Assembly (NCBI GenBank): GCA_017992055.1
Contig: JAGOPK010000007.1
Location: 186,001-250,000 of the forward strand
From: Burkholderiaceae bacterium
GTDB taxonomy: Bacteria > Pseudomonadota > Gammaproteobacteria > Burkholderiales > Burkholderiaceae_C
DNA: 64,000 nt
Reading direction: 5' to 3'
Each line of letters begins with the position of its first letter. Within the stretch, counting starts at the first letter, position 1. Shown one piece after another: positions 37,384 through 44,919 of this stretch. The translations under genes and the position numbers were made by a program. The notes beneath the pieces are model-generated. The model did no database searches. It was not told the DNA's origin and saw only the letters and a program-made list of their open reading frames with translations.

Positions 37384-38441
37384 TGGCCCATCCGATTGCC
37401 GCCAACTCGATTCCCGTCCAGCACGAAGCCCTGCGCAGCTGGGCCACGGCCTGCCTGCAGGCCGTGCAGATGCCGGCCGACGACGCCGCCGAACTGGCCG
37501 ACAGCCTGGTGCAGACCAGCCTGTGGGGCGTGGACAGCCATGGCATCGCGCGCCTGACGCATTACCTGGACCGCATCTCCCGCGGCTCGATCAAGGCCAG
37601 CCCGCAGCTGCAGATCACGCGCAGCGGCCCCTGCACAGCCCAGGTGTCCGGTGACGCCGGCCAGGGCATCGTGGTCGCACACAAGGCCAACCGGTTGGCG
37701 ATGGACATCGCGCGCGAGCACGGCATTGCCGCGGTCGGCGTCAACGATTCCTCGCACTGCGGCGCCATCGGCCTGTACACGCGGGCCGCGGCGCGCCAGG
37801 GTTTCGTGGCCTTTGCCTTCACCCATGCCGACAGCATTGCCGCGCCGCACGGCGGCACGCGGCCGTTCTTTGGCACCAATCCGATCAGCATCGCGTTTCC
37901 CCGGGCGGACGGCGAGCCGACCTGCCTGGACATGGCGACGACCTCGATCCCCTGGAACCGCGTGATGAACGCGCGCCGCGAGGGCCATGCGCTGCCGCCC
38001 GACGTGGCCATCGACGGCCAGGGCCAGCCCACCACCGATGCCGACGCGGCCATCGCCGTCACGCCGCTGGGTGGCGAGCACTACGGCCACAAGGGCTATG
38101 CGATGGCCCTGATGGTCGACCTGCTGTGCGGGCCGCTGAACGGCGCGCCCTTTGGTGCGCACATCCCGCCGATGTTCAAGGACCTGGATGCGCCGCGGCG
38201 CATCGGCGCGTTTTTCATCGTCATCGACCCGGCGCGCTTTGCCGGCGGCGCCCTGCTGGCCGGCGTGGTGGCGCAGATGGCGCAGCAGCTGGCGGCCGAG
38301 CCCGGCAGCCCGCGCATGCCCGGCGATCCCGAGCGGGACCACGACGCGCAGCGCCGCCGCGACGGCATCCCCATCGAACCGGCGCTGGCGCAGCAGATGC
38401 GCGACTGGAGCGCGCGGCTGGGCGTGGCCGCGCCGGTCTGA
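37383..38441 (+). CDS. Ldh2-family NAD(P)-dependent oxidoreductase (malate/L-lactate dehydrogenase type II)
   Basis: A 352-residue member of the Ldh2 family (YbiC/DlgD/AllD type). Conserved features: SLWGVDSHGIARLTHYLDRI with the catalytic-type His, VNDSSHCGAIGLYTRAAARQ, THADSIAAPHGGTRPFFGTN and GEHYGHKGYAMALMVDLLCG. Known members reduce 2,3-diketo-L-gulonate, oxidise ureidoglycolate or sulfolactate, or act on lactate and malate. As the last gene of the sugar-acid operon it may reduce a keto-acid intermediate or oxidise the L-lactate made by the diketo-acid hydrolase. ATG at 37383 is chosen; an in-frame GTG at 37380 is possible. Confidence 0.88.
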   Translation: MAHPIAANSIPVQHEALRSWATACLQAVQMPADDAAELADSLVQTSLWGVDSHGIARLTHYLDRISRGSIKASPQLQITRSGPCTAQVSGDAGQGIVVAHKANRLAMDIAREHGIAAVGVNDSSHCGAIGLYTRAAARQGFVAFAFTHADSIAAPHGGTRPFFGTNPISIAFPRADGEPTCLDMATTSIPWNRVMNARREGHALPPDVAIDGQGQPTTDADAAIAVTPLGGEHYGHKGYAMALMVDLLCGPLNGAPFGAHIPPMFKDLDAPRRIGAFFIVIDPARFAGGALLAGVVAQMAQQLAAEPGSPRMPGDPERDHDAQRRRDGIPIEPALAQQMRDWSARLGVAAPV

Positions 38442-38476
38442 GGCCGCCGCCGGCGGCATGCGCCTAGCATCGGCGC

Positions 38477-39883
38477 ATGCACCACCCGCACAACCCCTCC
38501 CGGCGCCGCCTGCTGCACAGCATGGCGGCCGGCACACTGTCGCCGCTGGGCCGCGGCCTGGCCCAGGCGGCCCTGGCCCTGGGTGGCGGTGCTGCGCTGG
38601 CCCAGACAGGCCGCGGCAGCCTCGGCTTCGGCCCGCTGCGCCCGGTGGCCGACCTGCACACCGGCCTGCCGCTGCTGATGCTGCCCGAGGGCTTCAGCTA
38701 CCGCAGCTTCGGCTGGGCCGGCGAAGCGCTGGCCGACGGCGGTGGCCGCATGCCCGGTGCGACCGATGGCATGGGCATCGTCGCGGTCGACGGCGAGGTC
38801 TTCACCCTGGTGCGCAACCACGAGCGCAGCGGCCTGGGCGGCGCCTTCGGCGATGCCGCCACCCATTACGACGCCCCCTGCGACGGTGGCACGGTGACGC
38901 TGCGCTACGACCGTGCCGCCGGCCGGCTGCTGCAGGCGCGGGGCTCGCTGTCGGGCACGCTGACCAACTGCGCCGGCGGCAGCACGCCCTGGGGCAGCTG
39001 GCTGAGCTGCGAGGAGATCGTCAGCGCCCCGGGCCAGCGCCTGCGCCGCGGTGGCGAGCCGCGGCCGCAGCGCAGCCATGGCTGGGTGTTCGAGGTGCCG
39101 GCCCAGGGCGGCTCCGATGCCCGGCCGCTGACCGCCCTGGGCCAGTTCCGCCACGAGGCGGCGGTGGTGGATGCGGCCGACGGCACGGTCTACCTGACCG
39201 AGGACCAGCGGCCGGCCGGCTTCTACCGCCTGCTGCCGCGCACGCCGGGACGGCTGGCCGACGGCGGCCGCCTGCAGATGCTGGGCGTGGCCGGACGGCC
39301 CGACCTGCGCCGTGGCGTGGCCCCGGGCCAGCGCTTTGCCGTGCAATGGCTGGACATCGAGCGCCCCGAGCAAGGCCAGGGCGAGGATGGGCTGTCGCAG
39401 GACGGCGTGCTGCGCCAGGGCCGGGCCGCCGGCGGCAGCCTGTTCAGCCGCCTCGAAGGCCTGTGGATCGGCCGTGGCGAGCTGTTCTTCACCTCCACCG
39501 ACGGCGGCGACGCCGGCGCCGGCCAGGTGTGGCGCTTCGAGCCCGGCCGCCAGGAGCTGGAGCTGTTCCACCAATCGGCCGACAAGGCCGTGATGGACCA
39601 TCCGGACAACCTGTGCCTGGCACCCGATGGCAGCCTGGTGATCTGCGAGGACTCGGGCGCGCCGGTGCAGCGCCTGTGGTGGCTGGACCGCCAGGGCGGG
39701 CTGCAGGAGCTGGCACGCAACAACGTGCAGCTCAACGGCGAGCTGCCGGGCCTGGCCGGCGACTTCCGCCGCGCCGAATGGGCCGGCACCTGCTTCAGCC
39801 CCGATGGCCGCACGCTGTTTGCCAACGTCTATGCGCCGGGCTTCAGCGTGGCCATCAGCGGGCCGTTTTCCGCCTGGCGCTGA
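38477..39883 (+). CDS. PhoX-family (DUF839) secreted phosphatase-like protein
   Basis: A 468-residue beta-propeller protein of the PhoX/DUF839 family. The N-terminus has a twin-arginine-type signal (SRRRLLHSMAAG) and a hydrophobic stretch ending near AALAQT. Family motifs are LPEGFSYRSFGWAGEALADG, DGMGIVAVDGEVFTLVRNHE, CAGGSTPWGSWLSCEE, GQFRHEAAVVD, VYLTEDQRPAGFYRLL and DNLCLAPDGSLVICEDSG. PhoX enzymes are Ca/Fe-dependent periplasmic alkaline phosphatases exported by Tat. The acidic metal-site residues in these motifs are kept, so activity is plausible but unproven. The gene begins 35 bases after the sugar-acid operon and looks unrelated to it. Confidence 0.88.
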   Translation: MHHPHNPSRRRLLHSMAAGTLSPLGRGLAQAALALGGGAALAQTGRGSLGFGPLRPVADLHTGLPLLMLPEGFSYRSFGWAGEALADGGGRMPGATDGMGIVAVDGEVFTLVRNHERSGLGGAFGDAATHYDAPCDGGTVTLRYDRAAGRLLQARGSLSGTLTNCAGGSTPWGSWLSCEEIVSAPGQRLRRGGEPRPQRSHGWVFEVPAQGGSDARPLTALGQFRHEAAVVDAADGTVYLTEDQRPAGFYRLLPRTPGRLADGGRLQMLGVAGRPDLRRGVAPGQRFAVQWLDIERPEQGQGEDGLSQDGVLRQGRAAGGSLFSRLEGLWIGRGELFFTSTDGGDAGAGQVWRFEPGRQELELFHQSADKAVMDHPDNLCLAPDGSLVICEDSGAPVQRLWWLDRQGGLQELARNNVQLNGELPGLAGDFRRAEWAGTCFSPDGRTLFANVYAPGFSVAISGPFSAWR

Positions 39884-39897
39884 TCGACAATGCAGCC

Positions 39898-40128
39898 ATG
39901 CCCACCGACGACCGCAGCGAGCACCGCCTGACCGAGCTGGAGATCAAGCTCAGCTTCACCGAGGATGCGCTGGACCGGCTCAACGAGGTGGTGGTGCGCC
40001 AGCAGGCGCAGATCGACCTGCTGACGCGCGAGCTGCTGGCGCTGCGCAGCCAGGCCGCGCAGGCCGCGTCCGAGCCGGGCGCGACGCCGTTTCGCAGCCT
40101 GCGCGACGAGCTGCCGCCGCACTACTGA
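39898..40128 (+). CDS. slyX: SlyX-family protein
   Basis: A 76-residue protein starting MPTDDRSEHRLTELEIKLSF. Residues about 8-50 form a heptad-type coiled coil (LTELEIKLSFTEDALDRLNE, VVRQQAQIDLLTRELLALRS), and the protein ends in the family-typical PPHY. Length and layout match SlyX, a small conserved proteobacterial protein of unknown biochemical role. It is cytoplasmic and probably oligomeric. The start ATG is 14 bases after the PhoX-like gene. Confidence 0.9.
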   Translation: MPTDDRSEHRLTELEIKLSFTEDALDRLNEVVVRQQAQIDLLTRELLALRSQAAQAASEPGATPFRSLRDELPPHY

Positions 40129-40143
40129 CCTGAAGCCTGGGCC

Positions 40144-40160
40144 GCGGCCGCCGCGGCCGC
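40144..40160. terminator. Possible weak terminator hairpin after slyX
   Basis: GCGGCCG-CCG-CGGCCGC forms a perfect 7-bp stem 15 bases after the slyX stop and is followed by TTCTTC. The short pyrimidine tract makes it a weak intrinsic terminator candidate. A second stem, CCGGGG-CGCCA-CCCCGG at 40235-40251, lies in the leader of the next gene. Confidence 0.35.
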
Positions 40161-40278
40161 TTCTTCACAGCCCGCAACCCGGCTTTGCGCCGCAGCGCCC
40201 GGCGGCTTGCAGCGCGCCGCCACAGTCGACGGCACCGGGGCGCCACCCCGGCGACTTGTTCCACTACGGCTGTGCACC

Positions 40279-40857
40279 ATGACCCTGTCCGCCCTGCGCC
40301 CACGGCGCATTCCGCCCGTCCTGTCCACCCTGCTGCTCGGTGCCACGCTGGCCGGCCCGCTGCGGGCCCAGACCACCACCATCGGCGACCAGCTCTACCT
40401 GGGCCTGTCCCTCGGTGAATCGCATCTGAAGGCCGGTGCCTCGGCGCTGGGCCTGGGCGATGCCAGCGAAACCGGCGCCAAGCTGTATGGCGGCCTGCAG
40501 CTGACGCCGAACTTCGCCATCGAGCTGGGCCGCGCCCGGCTGGGCCGCTTTGGCGGCAGCAGCCCGGGCACGGCCGACCTGCGCGCCCGCGCCAACTTCA
40601 TCGACGGCGTGGGCACGCTGGCGCTGGGCCGCGGCTTCTCGCTGCTGGGCCGGCTGGGCCTGGCCGATGCCACGCTCAGCCAGGACGGCGGCGGCAGCGA
40701 CCGCCGCACCGGCCTCAAGCTGGGCACCGGCCTGCAATACCAGCTGTCGCCGCAGCTGGCGCTGCGCGGCGAGTGGGAGCGCTACCGGCTCGACACCCAG
40801 GCCGGCAGCCGCAGCAACGCCGACCAGTACACGCTGGGCGTGGCGCTGCGCTTCTGA
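40279..40857 (+). CDS. Outer-membrane beta-barrel protein (OmpA/porin-like)
   Basis: A 192-residue exported protein. A signal peptide is visible (PPVLSTLLLGATLAGPLRAQ). The mature part alternates hydrophobic and polar residues in about eight strands: QLYLGLSLGESHLKAG, GAKLYGGLQLTPNFAIELGR, SLLGRLGLADATLS, LKLGTGLQYQLSPQLALRGE, and the C-terminus ends in Phe (YTLGVALRF), the usual signal for insertion by the Bam complex. It resembles small OmpA-like eight-stranded barrels. No peptidoglycan-binding domain follows. The start at 40279 places the signal peptide correctly; an upstream in-frame codon does not. Confidence 0.85.
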   Translation: MTLSALRPRRIPPVLSTLLLGATLAGPLRAQTTTIGDQLYLGLSLGESHLKAGASALGLGDASETGAKLYGGLQLTPNFAIELGRARLGRFGGSSPGTADLRARANFIDGVGTLALGRGFSLLGRLGLADATLSQDGGGSDRRTGLKLGTGLQYQLSPQLALRGEWERYRLDTQAGSRSNADQYTLGVALRF

Positions 40858-40914
40858 GGTCCGCCAGGGCCAGGGCCAGGGGTCCTGGGCAAGCCTGCCG
40901 GCGGACCCGGCGCT

Positions 40915-40940
40915 GCCGCTGTCCCGGGCATGACAGCGGC
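40915..40940. other. Perfect 9-bp inverted repeat between barrel gene and EamA gene
   Basis: GCCGCTGTC (40915-40923) and GACAGCGGC (40932-40940) form a perfect hairpin with an 8-base loop, 58 bases after the barrel gene stop. There is no following T-run. It could slow transcription at the end of the barrel gene or be an operator for the exporter gene. The surrounding 158 bases also hold a CCAGGG triple repeat near 40864-40881 and no gene. Confidence 0.4.
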
Positions 40941-41015
40941 CGGCGCGGGCATGGTTGAGGCTGTCGGGCTGTTCCGCCCCTCGGCCACCGAACCGGCCCC
41001 CAAACCGGACCCCAC

Positions 41016-42005
41016 TTGCTCTTGACGCGCTGGACCGCCCTCGCCCACCACGCCCAGCGCCGCAGCGCGCACTGGTCGCCCACCACACGCGGCCTGCTGT
41101 GGGTCAGCGGCTCGGGCCTGATCTTCAGCGTGATGAATGCGCTGATGCGCCTGCTGACGCAGAGCGTGGACCCGTTCCAGGCCCAGTTCCTGCGCTACTT
41201 CATCGGCCTGCTGGTGCTGCTGCCGCTGATCCTGCCCACGCTGCTGGCCCAGGGCCTGGCCGCCTACCGGCCGCAGGACATCGGTGTGCAGTTCACCCGC
41301 GGCGCGGTGCACACGCTGGGCCTGTGCCTGTGGTTCAGCGCGCTGCCGCACATCCCGCTGGCCGACATGACGGCCATCGGCTTCACCGGCCCGATCTTCA
41401 TCCTGATCGGCGCGCGGCTGTTCTTCAAGGAGCCGATGCGCTGGGAGCGCTGGCTGGCCACGGCGGTGGGCTTCACCGGCGTGCTGATCGTCGTCGGCCC
41501 GCGGCTGTCGGGCAGCGGCGGCTGGTGGCACCTGGTGATGCTGGCCTCGGCGCCGGTGTTCGCCGCGTCCTTTCTGCTCACCAAGGCCATGACGCGCAGC
41601 GACAGCGCCAGCGTGATCCTGGTCTGGCAGTCGATCAGCGTGTCCATCATCAGCCTGCCGCTGGCCCTGCTGCACTGGCAGATGCCGACACCGCTGCAGT
41701 GGGCGCTGTTCGGCCTGTGCGGCGTGCTCGGCAGCACCGGCCACTACTGCCTGACGCGCGGCCTGGCCGCGGCCGACATCTCGGCCACGCAGTCGGCGCG
41801 CTTCCTCGACCTGGTGTGGTCGGCGCTGATGGGCTTTGTGCTGTTCAGCGACCTGCCGAGTGCCGCCGCCCTGCTGGGCGGCACGGTGATCAGTGCCGCG
41901 ACCATCTGGCTGGCGCGGCGCGAAGCCCACCATGCGCGCCGCGCAAAAGCCGCTTCTGCCGCGGCCGAGATCGAGGCCCAGGCCGAGGCCGGCGGCACGA
42001 CCTGA
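41016..42005 (+). CDS. DMT-superfamily (EamA) transporter
   Basis: A protein of about 329 residues with ten predicted helices in two EamA repeats. The first repeat begins LLWVSGSGLIFSVMNALMRL and contains FLRYFIGLLVLLPLILPTLL; the second begins MLASAPVFAASFLLTKAM and includes STGHYCLTRGLAAADISAT and SARFLDLVWSALMGFVLF. The C-terminus is Ala-rich and polar. Family members export amino acids or metabolites, or recycle cell-wall precursors. No ATG fits the N-terminus; a TTG at 41016 or 41022 is the best start, so the 5' end is uncertain. Confidence 0.85.
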   Translation: MLLTRWTALAHHAQRRSAHWSPTTRGLLWVSGSGLIFSVMNALMRLLTQSVDPFQAQFLRYFIGLLVLLPLILPTLLAQGLAAYRPQDIGVQFTRGAVHTLGLCLWFSALPHIPLADMTAIGFTGPIFILIGARLFFKEPMRWERWLATAVGFTGVLIVVGPRLSGSGGWWHLVMLASAPVFAASFLLTKAMTRSDSASVILVWQSISVSIISLPLALLHWQMPTPLQWALFGLCGVLGSTGHYCLTRGLAAADISATQSARFLDLVWSALMGFVLFSDLPSAAALLGGTVISAATIWLARREAHHARRAKAASAAAEIEAQAEAGGTT

Positions 42006-42063
42006 CCTGGGCCAACCCGCGGCCCGTGCCGCAACGGCCAGGCGCTACAGTGGCGCCGATCCC

Positions 42064-42768
42064 ATGCCCCTGCTGCCCCTCCTGCTGATCGCCTGGACCC
42101 TGGCCGCCGGCCCCGCTGCCGCCGCGGCCGACGACCCGCCACTGCACAGCATGGCCCGTCGCGTGCTGGCCTGCACCGCCTGCCACGGCGCCCAGGGCCG
42201 CAGCGACGGTGCGGTCTACCTGCCCCGCATCGCCGGCAAGCCGGCCGGCTACCTGTACCGCCAGCTGCTGAACTTCCGCGACGGCCAGCGCCGCCACGAC
42301 GGCATGGCGCGGCTGCTGGCACCGCTGGACGATGCCTATCTGCGCGACATCGCCGAGCACTTTGCGGCGCTGGACCTGCCCTACCCGCCGCCCGAGCCCG
42401 GCCGGGCCTCGCCGGCCCCGCTGGAGCGCGGCCGCCAGCTGGCGCTGCAAGGCGATGCGGCCCGCCGCCTGCCGGCCTGCGTGGCCTGCCATGGCCAGGC
42501 ATTGACCGGCCGCGCCCCGGCCCTGCCCGGCCTGCTGGGCCTGCCGCGCAGCTATCTGGCGGCCCAGCTGGGCGCCTGGCGCGCCGGCACCCGCCGCGCC
42601 ACGGCGCCCGACTGCATGGCCCAGCTGGCCCAGCGGCTGACGCCCGAGGACATTGCCGCGCTGTCGGACTGGCTGGCGGCCCAGCCCATACCGGCCGACA
42701 GCCGCGCACCGCTGCCGGCGCCCGATGCGCCGCCCTTGCCACTGGACTGCGGCGGGGTGCCGCGGTGA
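42064..42768 (+). CDS. Di-haem c-type cytochrome
   Basis: A 234-residue periplasmic cytochrome. After the signal peptide (LLPLLLIAWTLAAGPAAAAA), two haem-binding motifs are seen, CTACH (residues about 37-41) and CVACH (about 140-144), with later Met residues that could be axial ligands (DGMARLL; CMAQLAQ). The layout, with GAQGRSDGAVYLPRIAGKPA and YLYRQLLNFRDGQRRHD, resembles cytochrome c4 and related two-domain cytochromes. It overlaps the next cytochrome gene by four bases (GTGA at 42765-42768). It should carry electrons to a terminal oxidase. No dehydrogenase gene is adjacent. Confidence 0.9.
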   Translation: MPLLPLLLIAWTLAAGPAAAAADDPPLHSMARRVLACTACHGAQGRSDGAVYLPRIAGKPAGYLYRQLLNFRDGQRRHDGMARLLAPLDDAYLRDIAEHFAALDLPYPPPEPGRASPAPLERGRQLALQGDAARRLPACVACHGQALTGRAPALPGLLGLPRSYLAAQLGAWRAGTRRATAPDCMAQLAQRLTPEDIAALSDWLAAQPIPADSRAPLPAPDAPPLPLDCGGVPR

Positions 42769-44048
42769 GCGCGCGCCGCGGCCGCCTGGCCGGGCTGGGG
42801 TTGGGGCTGGCCCTGCTCGGCCTGGCCCTGTGGGTGGGCTGGACCGACCGGCTGCCGCCCTCGGCGCCGTCCACCTCCCCGGCCCAATCGACAGCCCAAC
42901 CGGCGGCCGAGCGCCTGGCCCGTGGCGCCTATGTCGCACGGCTGGGCAATTGCGCCGCTTGCCACACCGCCCCGGGCGGCACGCCGCTGGCCGGCGGCCG
43001 GGCCATCGCCACGCCGTTTGGCAGCGTGGTCGCCGGCAATCTGACGCCCGACCCGGCCACCGGCCTGGGCCGCTGGAATGCCGACGACTTCTGGCGCGCC
43101 CTGCACCATGGCCGCTCGCGCGACGGCCGGCGGCTGTCGCCGGCCTTTCCCTATGCCGAGTTCAGCCACATCGCCCGCGACGATGCCGATGCGCTGTTCG
43201 ACTGGCTGCGCGCCCAGCCGGCGGCGCCGCAGCCCGCCGCGCCGCCGGGCGCCGGCCTGCGCTGGCCCTTTGGCAGCCAGCCGGCGCTGGCGCTGTGGCG
43301 GGCGCTGTTCTTCCGCCCCGCGCCCACGCTGGCCCAGGCCCCGGCCATGGCGGCCACGGCCGAGCGCGGCGCCTATCTGGTGCGTGGCCTGGGCCATTGC
43401 GCCAGCTGCCATGCGCCGCGCAACCGCCTCGGCGCCACGCTGGACGCGGCGGCGCTGGCCGGCGGCCTGATGCCGATGGGCGACTGGCAGGCGCCGGCCC
43501 TGGCCTGCGGCGCCGGTGACGGCGACTCGCCGGCCGCGCAGGCCCGGCTGCTGGGCCTGCTGAAGACCGGCACCAGCGCGCGCGACAGCGTGGCCGGCCC
43601 GATGGCCGAGGTGGTGCTGCGCAGCACCCAGCACTGGCACGACGAGGACCTGCGCGCGCTGGTCCTGCACCTGGCCCGGCTGGGGCCCTGCCCGCCGCCC
43701 CGGCCCAGCCCGCCCGAGGCGCCGCAGGACCAGCGTGAGCTCGGCCAGCGCCTCTACGGCCGGCTGTGCGCCGACTGCCATGGCGCCCAGGGCGAGGGCC
43801 GGCCCGGCGCCTATCCGGCCCTGGCCGGCAACCGCAGCGTCAACCTGCCGTCGGCGCTGAACCTGGTGCAGCTGCTGCGCCATGGCGGCTTTGCACCCAG
43901 CACCGCCGGCCATCCGCAGCCGCATGGCATGCCGCCGCAGCTGCTCGGCGATGCCGAGATCGCCGCGGTGGCCAGCTTCGTGCGCCAGTCCTGGGGCAAC
44001 CGCGCCCGTGCCGTGGACTGGATCGAGGTCTCGCCGATGGCACGCTGA
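42765..44048 (+). CDS. Tri-haem c-type cytochrome (dehydrogenase cytochrome subunit-like)
   Basis: A 427-residue protein with an N-terminal helix (LAGLGLGLALLGLALWVGW) that may be a signal or membrane anchor. Three haem motifs are present: CAACH near residue 64, CASCH near 212 and CADCH near 335. The pattern GAYVARLGNCAACHTAPGG, ADDFWRALHHGRSRDGRRLS and FPYAEFSHIARDDADALFDW is that of the cytochrome subunit of membrane alcohol, gluconate or sorbitol dehydrogenases. The start is a GTG overlapping the previous stop. The large catalytic and small subunits that usually accompany such a protein are missing, so its electron donor is unknown. Confidence 0.9.
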   Translation: MSARRGRLAGLGLGLALLGLALWVGWTDRLPPSAPSTSPAQSTAQPAAERLARGAYVARLGNCAACHTAPGGTPLAGGRAIATPFGSVVAGNLTPDPATGLGRWNADDFWRALHHGRSRDGRRLSPAFPYAEFSHIARDDADALFDWLRAQPAAPQPAAPPGAGLRWPFGSQPALALWRALFFRPAPTLAQAPAMAATAERGAYLVRGLGHCASCHAPRNRLGATLDAAALAGGLMPMGDWQAPALACGAGDGDSPAAQARLLGLLKTGTSARDSVAGPMAEVVLRSTQHWHDEDLRALVLHLARLGPCPPPRPSPPEAPQDQRELGQRLYGRLCADCHGAQGEGRPGAYPALAGNRSVNLPSALNLVQLLRHGGFAPSTAGHPQPHGMPPQLLGDAEIAAVASFVRQSWGNRARAVDWIEVSPMAR

Positions 44049-44161
44049 GGGCCGGCCACGGTGCCGAGGCAGCGCCGCACCGGGGCAGGGACAGCCCGGC
44101 TGTGCAGCGGCCCGGCCGACGCGATACTGCGGCATCGCCACTGCCCGAGGCCATCGCCCCC

Positions 44162-44899
44162 ATGACCGCCCGCCTGTCGCCGCATGCCGCCGATTTCGAC
44201 CTGCCCGAGGTCGCCCAGCTGCGCGCCGACCTGGCGCTGGCCCTGCGCGCCGCCGCCCACCATGGCCTGGCCGAGGGCGTGTGCAACCATTTCAGCGCCG
44301 AGCTGCCCGACGGCTCGGGCCGCTTCCTGCTCAATCCGCGCGGCCTGCTGTGGCAGGAGGTGCAGGCCGACGACATCGTGCTGGTCGACCGCCACGGCCA
44401 GGTGCTGGCCGGCCGCCATGCGGTGGAGCCCACGGCGATGTTCATCCATGCCGCCATCCACCGCCTGGGCGGCCATGCCTGCGTGCTGCACAGCCACATG
44501 CCGCATGCCACGGCGCTGACGCTGACCCAGGACCGCGGCCTCGACACCACGCTGAGCCAGAGCGCGATGCGCTTCCACGGCCGCATCGCGGTGGATGCGC
44601 ACTACAACGGCCTGGCGCTGGACGATGCCGAGGGCGAGCGCATCGCCCGCGCCATGGGCTCAGCCGAGATCGCCTTCCTGGCCAACCACGGCGTGGTCAT
44701 CGGCGGCAGCCGCCTGGACTACGCCTACGAGGACCTGTACTACCTGGAGCGCGCCTGCCAGCTGCAGTGGCTGGCCCAGGCCGGCGGCCGGCCGCTGGTG
44801 CCGGTGGACGAGGCGCTGGCAGCCCAGGTGGCGCTGCAGATCCAGGGCGAGCGGCTGCAGGGCGAGCTGTTCTTCGCCGCGCTGCGCCGCGTGCTCTGA
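44162..44899 (+). CDS. Class II aldolase/adducin-family protein
   Basis: A 245-residue class II aldolase-like protein. Features: RAAAHHGLAEGVCNHFSAEL, FLLNPRGLLWQEV, EPTAMFIHAAIHRLGGHACV, the zinc-binding HSHMPHATALT and the later FLANHGVVIGG with the third zinc His. All metal ligands of the fuculose-phosphate/ribulose-phosphate aldolase fold are kept. Related proteins act on sugar phosphates or as decarboxylases and epimerases; this branch, with AVDAHYNGLALDDAEGERIA, is of unresolved function. It lies 113 bases after the cytochromes and 20 bases before the multi-PAS kinase. Confidence 0.9.
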   Translation: MTARLSPHAADFDLPEVAQLRADLALALRAAAHHGLAEGVCNHFSAELPDGSGRFLLNPRGLLWQEVQADDIVLVDRHGQVLAGRHAVEPTAMFIHAAIHRLGGHACVLHSHMPHATALTLTQDRGLDTTLSQSAMRFHGRIAVDAHYNGLALDDAEGERIARAMGSAEIAFLANHGVVIGGSRLDYAYEDLYYLERACQLQWLAQAGGRPLVPVDEALAAQVALQIQGERLQGELFFAALRRVL

Positions 44900-44919
44900 C
44901 GCTGAAGCGACAGCCCTCG

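Noticed and set aside
40864-40881. CRISPR-like or tandem-repeat locus from CCAGGG units.
   Set aside because: There are only three short units with no spacers; this is simple GC-rich repetition.
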